DNA from: M3007 sp041741155
GTDB taxonomy: Bacteria > Bacteroidota > Bacteroidia > Chitinophagales > Saprospiraceae
Length of the DNA: 31,566 nucleotides
Assembly (NCBI GenBank): GCA_041741155.1
Contig: JBGSKO010000004.1
Span: 1 to 31,566, forward strand
Direction of reading: 5' to 3'
The position numbers and the translations under genes were made by a program. Of the stretch, positions 29,791 through 31,566 are shown one piece after another (position 1 is the stretch's first letter; the number at the start of each line of letters is the position of its first letter). Below the pieces are notes generated by a model that worked only from the letters and a program-made list of their open reading frames with translations, had not been told where the DNA came from and ran no database searches.

Positions 29791-31341
29791 TTAATGTCTG
29801 AAATGCCGAACCCCTGTTGTCACCATGGCCATTCCGCGTTCGTCGCAGGCGTTGATGCTGTCCTGATCTTTCACCGAACCGCCGGGCTGGATCACCGCAG
29901 TGATACCCGCTTCGAAGGCGATTTCTACACAATCGGGGAACGGGAAAAACGCATCGGAAGCCATGACGGCGCCGTTCAGGTCGAAACCAAATGCTTGTGC
30001 TTTGGCGATGGCCTGGCGCAGGGCGTCCACCCGCGAAGGCTGGCCGCACCCCATACCGATCAACTGGTTGTCTTTCACCAGGGCAATGCCATTGGATTTC
30101 AGGTGCTTCACGCATTTCACGGCGAACAGCATCGCATCCACCTCCTCGGGGGTGGGTTGGCGCTTGGTCACCGGCTTCAGGTCGGCCTCGGTTTCCGTTT
30201 TCAGGTCGGCATCTTGCTCCACTACGCCGTTCAGCAAGCTGCGAAAACTGCGGGGCTGCACGGCGTAGGATTTCACTTTCAACAAAATGCGCTGCTCCTT
30301 TTTGCGCAGCAAATCCAGCGCGTCCAGGTCAAAATCGGGCGCGATGAGCACCTCGTAAAAAAGTTTGTTGATCTCCTGCGCCGTTTCCAAATCCACCCGG
30401 GTGTTGGTGACGAAAATACCACCGAACGCCGATGTGGAGTCGCACGCCAAAGCCGCTTTCCAGGCATCCACGAGCACGTCCCGCCGAGCCACGCCGCAGG
30501 CATTCGTGTGCTTGAGGATGGCAAAAGTGGGTTTGCCCAGTTGAAACTCGCGCATCAGTTGCACGGCGGCGTCTATGTCCACGAGGTTGTTGTAGGAAAT
30601 AGACTTACCACTCAGTTTGTCAAAAATCTTTTCAAAATCGCCAAAAAACACGCCTGCCTGGTGCGGGTTTTCGCCGTAGCGCAGGATATCGGAGCGGTGG
30701 ATGGAATGTTTGAAAGCGATGTCCGTAGTGCCCTCATTGAACCAGTTAAAAATGGCGATATCGTAGTTGGAGGTCACTTTGAATGCCCGGCGCGCCAGTT
30801 CGCGGCGGTCGTCGGCGGTGGTCTCGCCGGCTTGCGTTTCGAGCAGGTCGAGGAACAGCGGGTACTCCTCTTTGGAAGCTACCACGACCACATCCGCCCA
30901 GTTTTTAGCCGCCGCACGAATCAGCGACACGCCGCCGATGTCTATTTTTTCGATAATCTCGGCAGGGTCGCTGGAGACGGCTACGGTGTCTTCGAAGGGA
31001 TACAGGTCCACGATCACGCAGTCCATTTCGGGGATATTATACTCTGCCAGTTGGTCTAAGTGCGCTTTTTCGCGCCGCGCCAGCAGTCCGCCGAATACGG
31101 CGGGGTGGAGGGTTTTCACCCGTCCGTCGAGGATACTGGGGTATCCGGTGAGGCTTTCGACGGCGGTGACCGGTATGCCGAGTTTTTCGATGTAGGACTG
31201 GGTGCCGCCGGTGCTGTACAGCGCTACGCCCAGGGCGTGCAGGCGGCGGATGATGGGTTCGAGGCCGTCTTTGGAGTACACGGAGACGAGCGCGGAGCGG
31301 ATTTTTCGGCTTTCAGTGGCCGTGGGTGGTGCTTTTGCCAT
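29791..31341 (-). CDS. purH: Bifunctional AICAR formyltransferase / IMP cyclohydrolase
   Basis: This enzyme carries out the last two steps of de novo IMP synthesis. The protein has 516 residues. The N-terminal IMP cyclohydrolase (MGS-like) domain has ALVSVYSKDGLEPI (17-30), STGGT (43-47) and GRVKTLHP (73-80). The C-terminal formyltransferase domain has LRYGENPHQ (220-228), and Lys277 and His278 in ILKHTNACG, then DSTSAFGGIF. The start at 31341 gives MAKAPPTATESRKIRSALVS. A longer frame adds 20 unsupported residues. It heads the purH-nth pair and lies downstream of the rRNA operon terminator. Confidence 0.97.
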   Translation of the reverse strand: MAKAPPTATESRKIRSALVSVYSKDGLEPIIRRLHALGVALYSTGGTQSYIEKLGIPVTAVESLTGYPSILDGRVKTLHPAVFGGLLARREKAHLDQLAEYNIPEMDCVIVDLYPFEDTVAVSSDPAEIIEKIDIGGVSLIRAAAKNWADVVVVASKEEYPLFLDLLETQAGETTADDRRELARRAFKVTSNYDIAIFNWFNEGTTDIAFKHSIHRSDILRYGENPHQAGVFFGDFEKIFDKLSGKSISYNNLVDIDAAVQLMREFQLGKPTFAILKHTNACGVARRDVLVDAWKAALACDSTSAFGGIFVTNTRVDLETAQEINKLFYEVLIAPDFDLDALDLLRKKEQRILLKVKSYAVQPRSFRSLLNGVVEQDADLKTETEADLKPVTKRQPTPEEVDAMLFAVKCVKHLKSNGIALVKDNQLIGMGCGQPSRVDALRQAIAKAQAFGFDLNGAVMASDAFFPFPDCVEIAFEAGITAVIQPGGSVKDQDSINACDERGMAMVTTGVRHFRH

Positions 31342-31360
31342 GATGTGAAAATTGAGGCCG

Positions 31361-31368
31361 CGAAGGTA
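31361..31368 (-). promoter_or_regulatory. Putative -7 box of purH (TACCTTCG, one mismatch)
   Basis: It is read on the minus strand, 19 bases before the purH start, and is followed by CGGCC like other boxes in this window. One base differs from TAnnTTTG. Confidence 0.4.
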
Positions 31369-31444
31369 CGGTTTGCGGTGTGCAAAGCGTATGGTGTACA
31401 AAAATCATCTCTTGGAAAATGTACGACACCCGTTTTTGAACAAC

Positions 31445-31477
31445 AAAAAAGCCCTCATTGCTTGCGCAATGAGGGCT
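31445..31477 (-). terminator. Intrinsic terminator of the rRNA operon
   Basis: A perfect 12-bp stem (31450-31461 with 31466-31477) reads on the minus strand with a GCAA tetraloop, followed by TTTTTTGTTG. It lies just after the 5S rRNA 3' end. Confidence 0.9.
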
Positions 31478-31485
31478 GGATATTG

Positions 31486-31566
31486 GGTTGGCATCGACCT
31501 ACTCTCCCGCGGCATCTACCGCAGTACCATCGGCGCTGGCAGGCTTAACTGCTCTGTTCGGAATGG
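31486..31566 (-). rRNA. rrf: 5S ribosomal RNA, partial (5' end beyond the window)
   Basis: On the minus strand the window edge reads CCATTCCGAACAGAGCAG, the conserved loop B/C region of 5S rRNA. It continues through GCGCCGATGGTACTGCGG to GGGAGAGTAGGTCGATGCC near the 3' end. About 40 bases of the 5' end lie beyond position 31566. The 3' end is placed by eye at about 31486, a few bases uncertain. A terminator follows. Confidence 0.93.

Noticed and set aside
29686..31059. Long plus-strand open frame antisense to purH (457 codons)
   Set aside because: It lies over a fully conserved purH. Composition is shadow-like (many His, Gly, Val, Arg) and no family is recognisable.

Overview
This window is ordinary-looking chromosomal DNA of a Bacteroidota bacterium, most likely from the Saprospiria or a nearby lineage (inference; the species cannot be named from sequence alone). 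The evidence is as follows. Starts are chosen without Shine-Dalgarno sequences, and the bases before the start codons are A/T-rich. Many genes carry the Bacteroidota sigma-A -7 box TAnnTTTG just upstream. The gene families also fit: an lptE / helical-repeat / secG cluster, a CcmB-CcmC-CcmD set, BshB1 of bacillithiol synthesis, a DUF5684-LepB fusion and a NamZ/DUF1343 protein. No phage, plasmid, insertion sequence, CRISPR array or tRNA was seen. The window ends inside a 5S rRNA, so an rRNA operon on the minus strand lies just beyond it.

Layout. 0.2-4.4 kb: membrane-anchored endonuclease/exonuclease/phosphatase-fold protein, GAPDH, and the convergent groES-groEL operon. 4.4-9.1 kb: a 426-base gap, PfkB sugar kinase, DUF1905/YdeI protein, ACP phosphodiesterase, YchF and AccD, arranged as convergent pairs. 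9.3-12.9 kb: ccmB-ccmC-ccmD-glutamate dehydrogenase on the plus strand, closed by a strong terminator. 13.1-16.7 kb: an Lrp/AsnC regulator, a minus-strand operon of a BadF-type amino-sugar kinase followed by pfkA, and a glucosaminidase-domain protein. 16.7-20.0 kb: minus-strand guaA-lptE-helical repeat protein-secG. 20.2-24.2 kb: plus-strand rpsP with a long acidic tail, an unrecognised 464-residue helical protein, and lepB. 24.2-29.8 kb: DnaQ-type exonuclease/GIY-YIG fusion, SUMF1-type protein, NamZ, BshB1, a coiled-coil membrane protein and endonuclease III. 29.8-31.6 kb: purH, the rRNA terminator and 5S rRNA.

How the genes work together. Central glycolysis is represented by gap and pfkA. 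The glucosaminidase protein, the NamZ family protein and the BadF-type kinase could belong to peptidoglycan turnover and amino-sugar salvage, with the kinase co-transcribed with phosphofructokinase. Envelope biogenesis (lptE, secG, lepB, ccmBCD), nucleotide synthesis (guaA, purH) and DNA repair (nth, exonuclease/GIY-YIG) fill most of the rest.

The most unusual sequence object is a 67-base nested palindrome (26287-26353) lying in frame inside the SUMF1-type gene. It looks like a REP-like or Rickettsia-palindromic-element-like insertion that has become protein-coding. Other points worth a second look are: an endonuclease III lacking a normal [4Fe-4S] ligand set, a PfkA with Asn at the usual GGDG aspartate, a CcmC with a large extra N-terminal extracytoplasmic domain, and a shared extended promoter core (TACCTTTGCnGCC-like).
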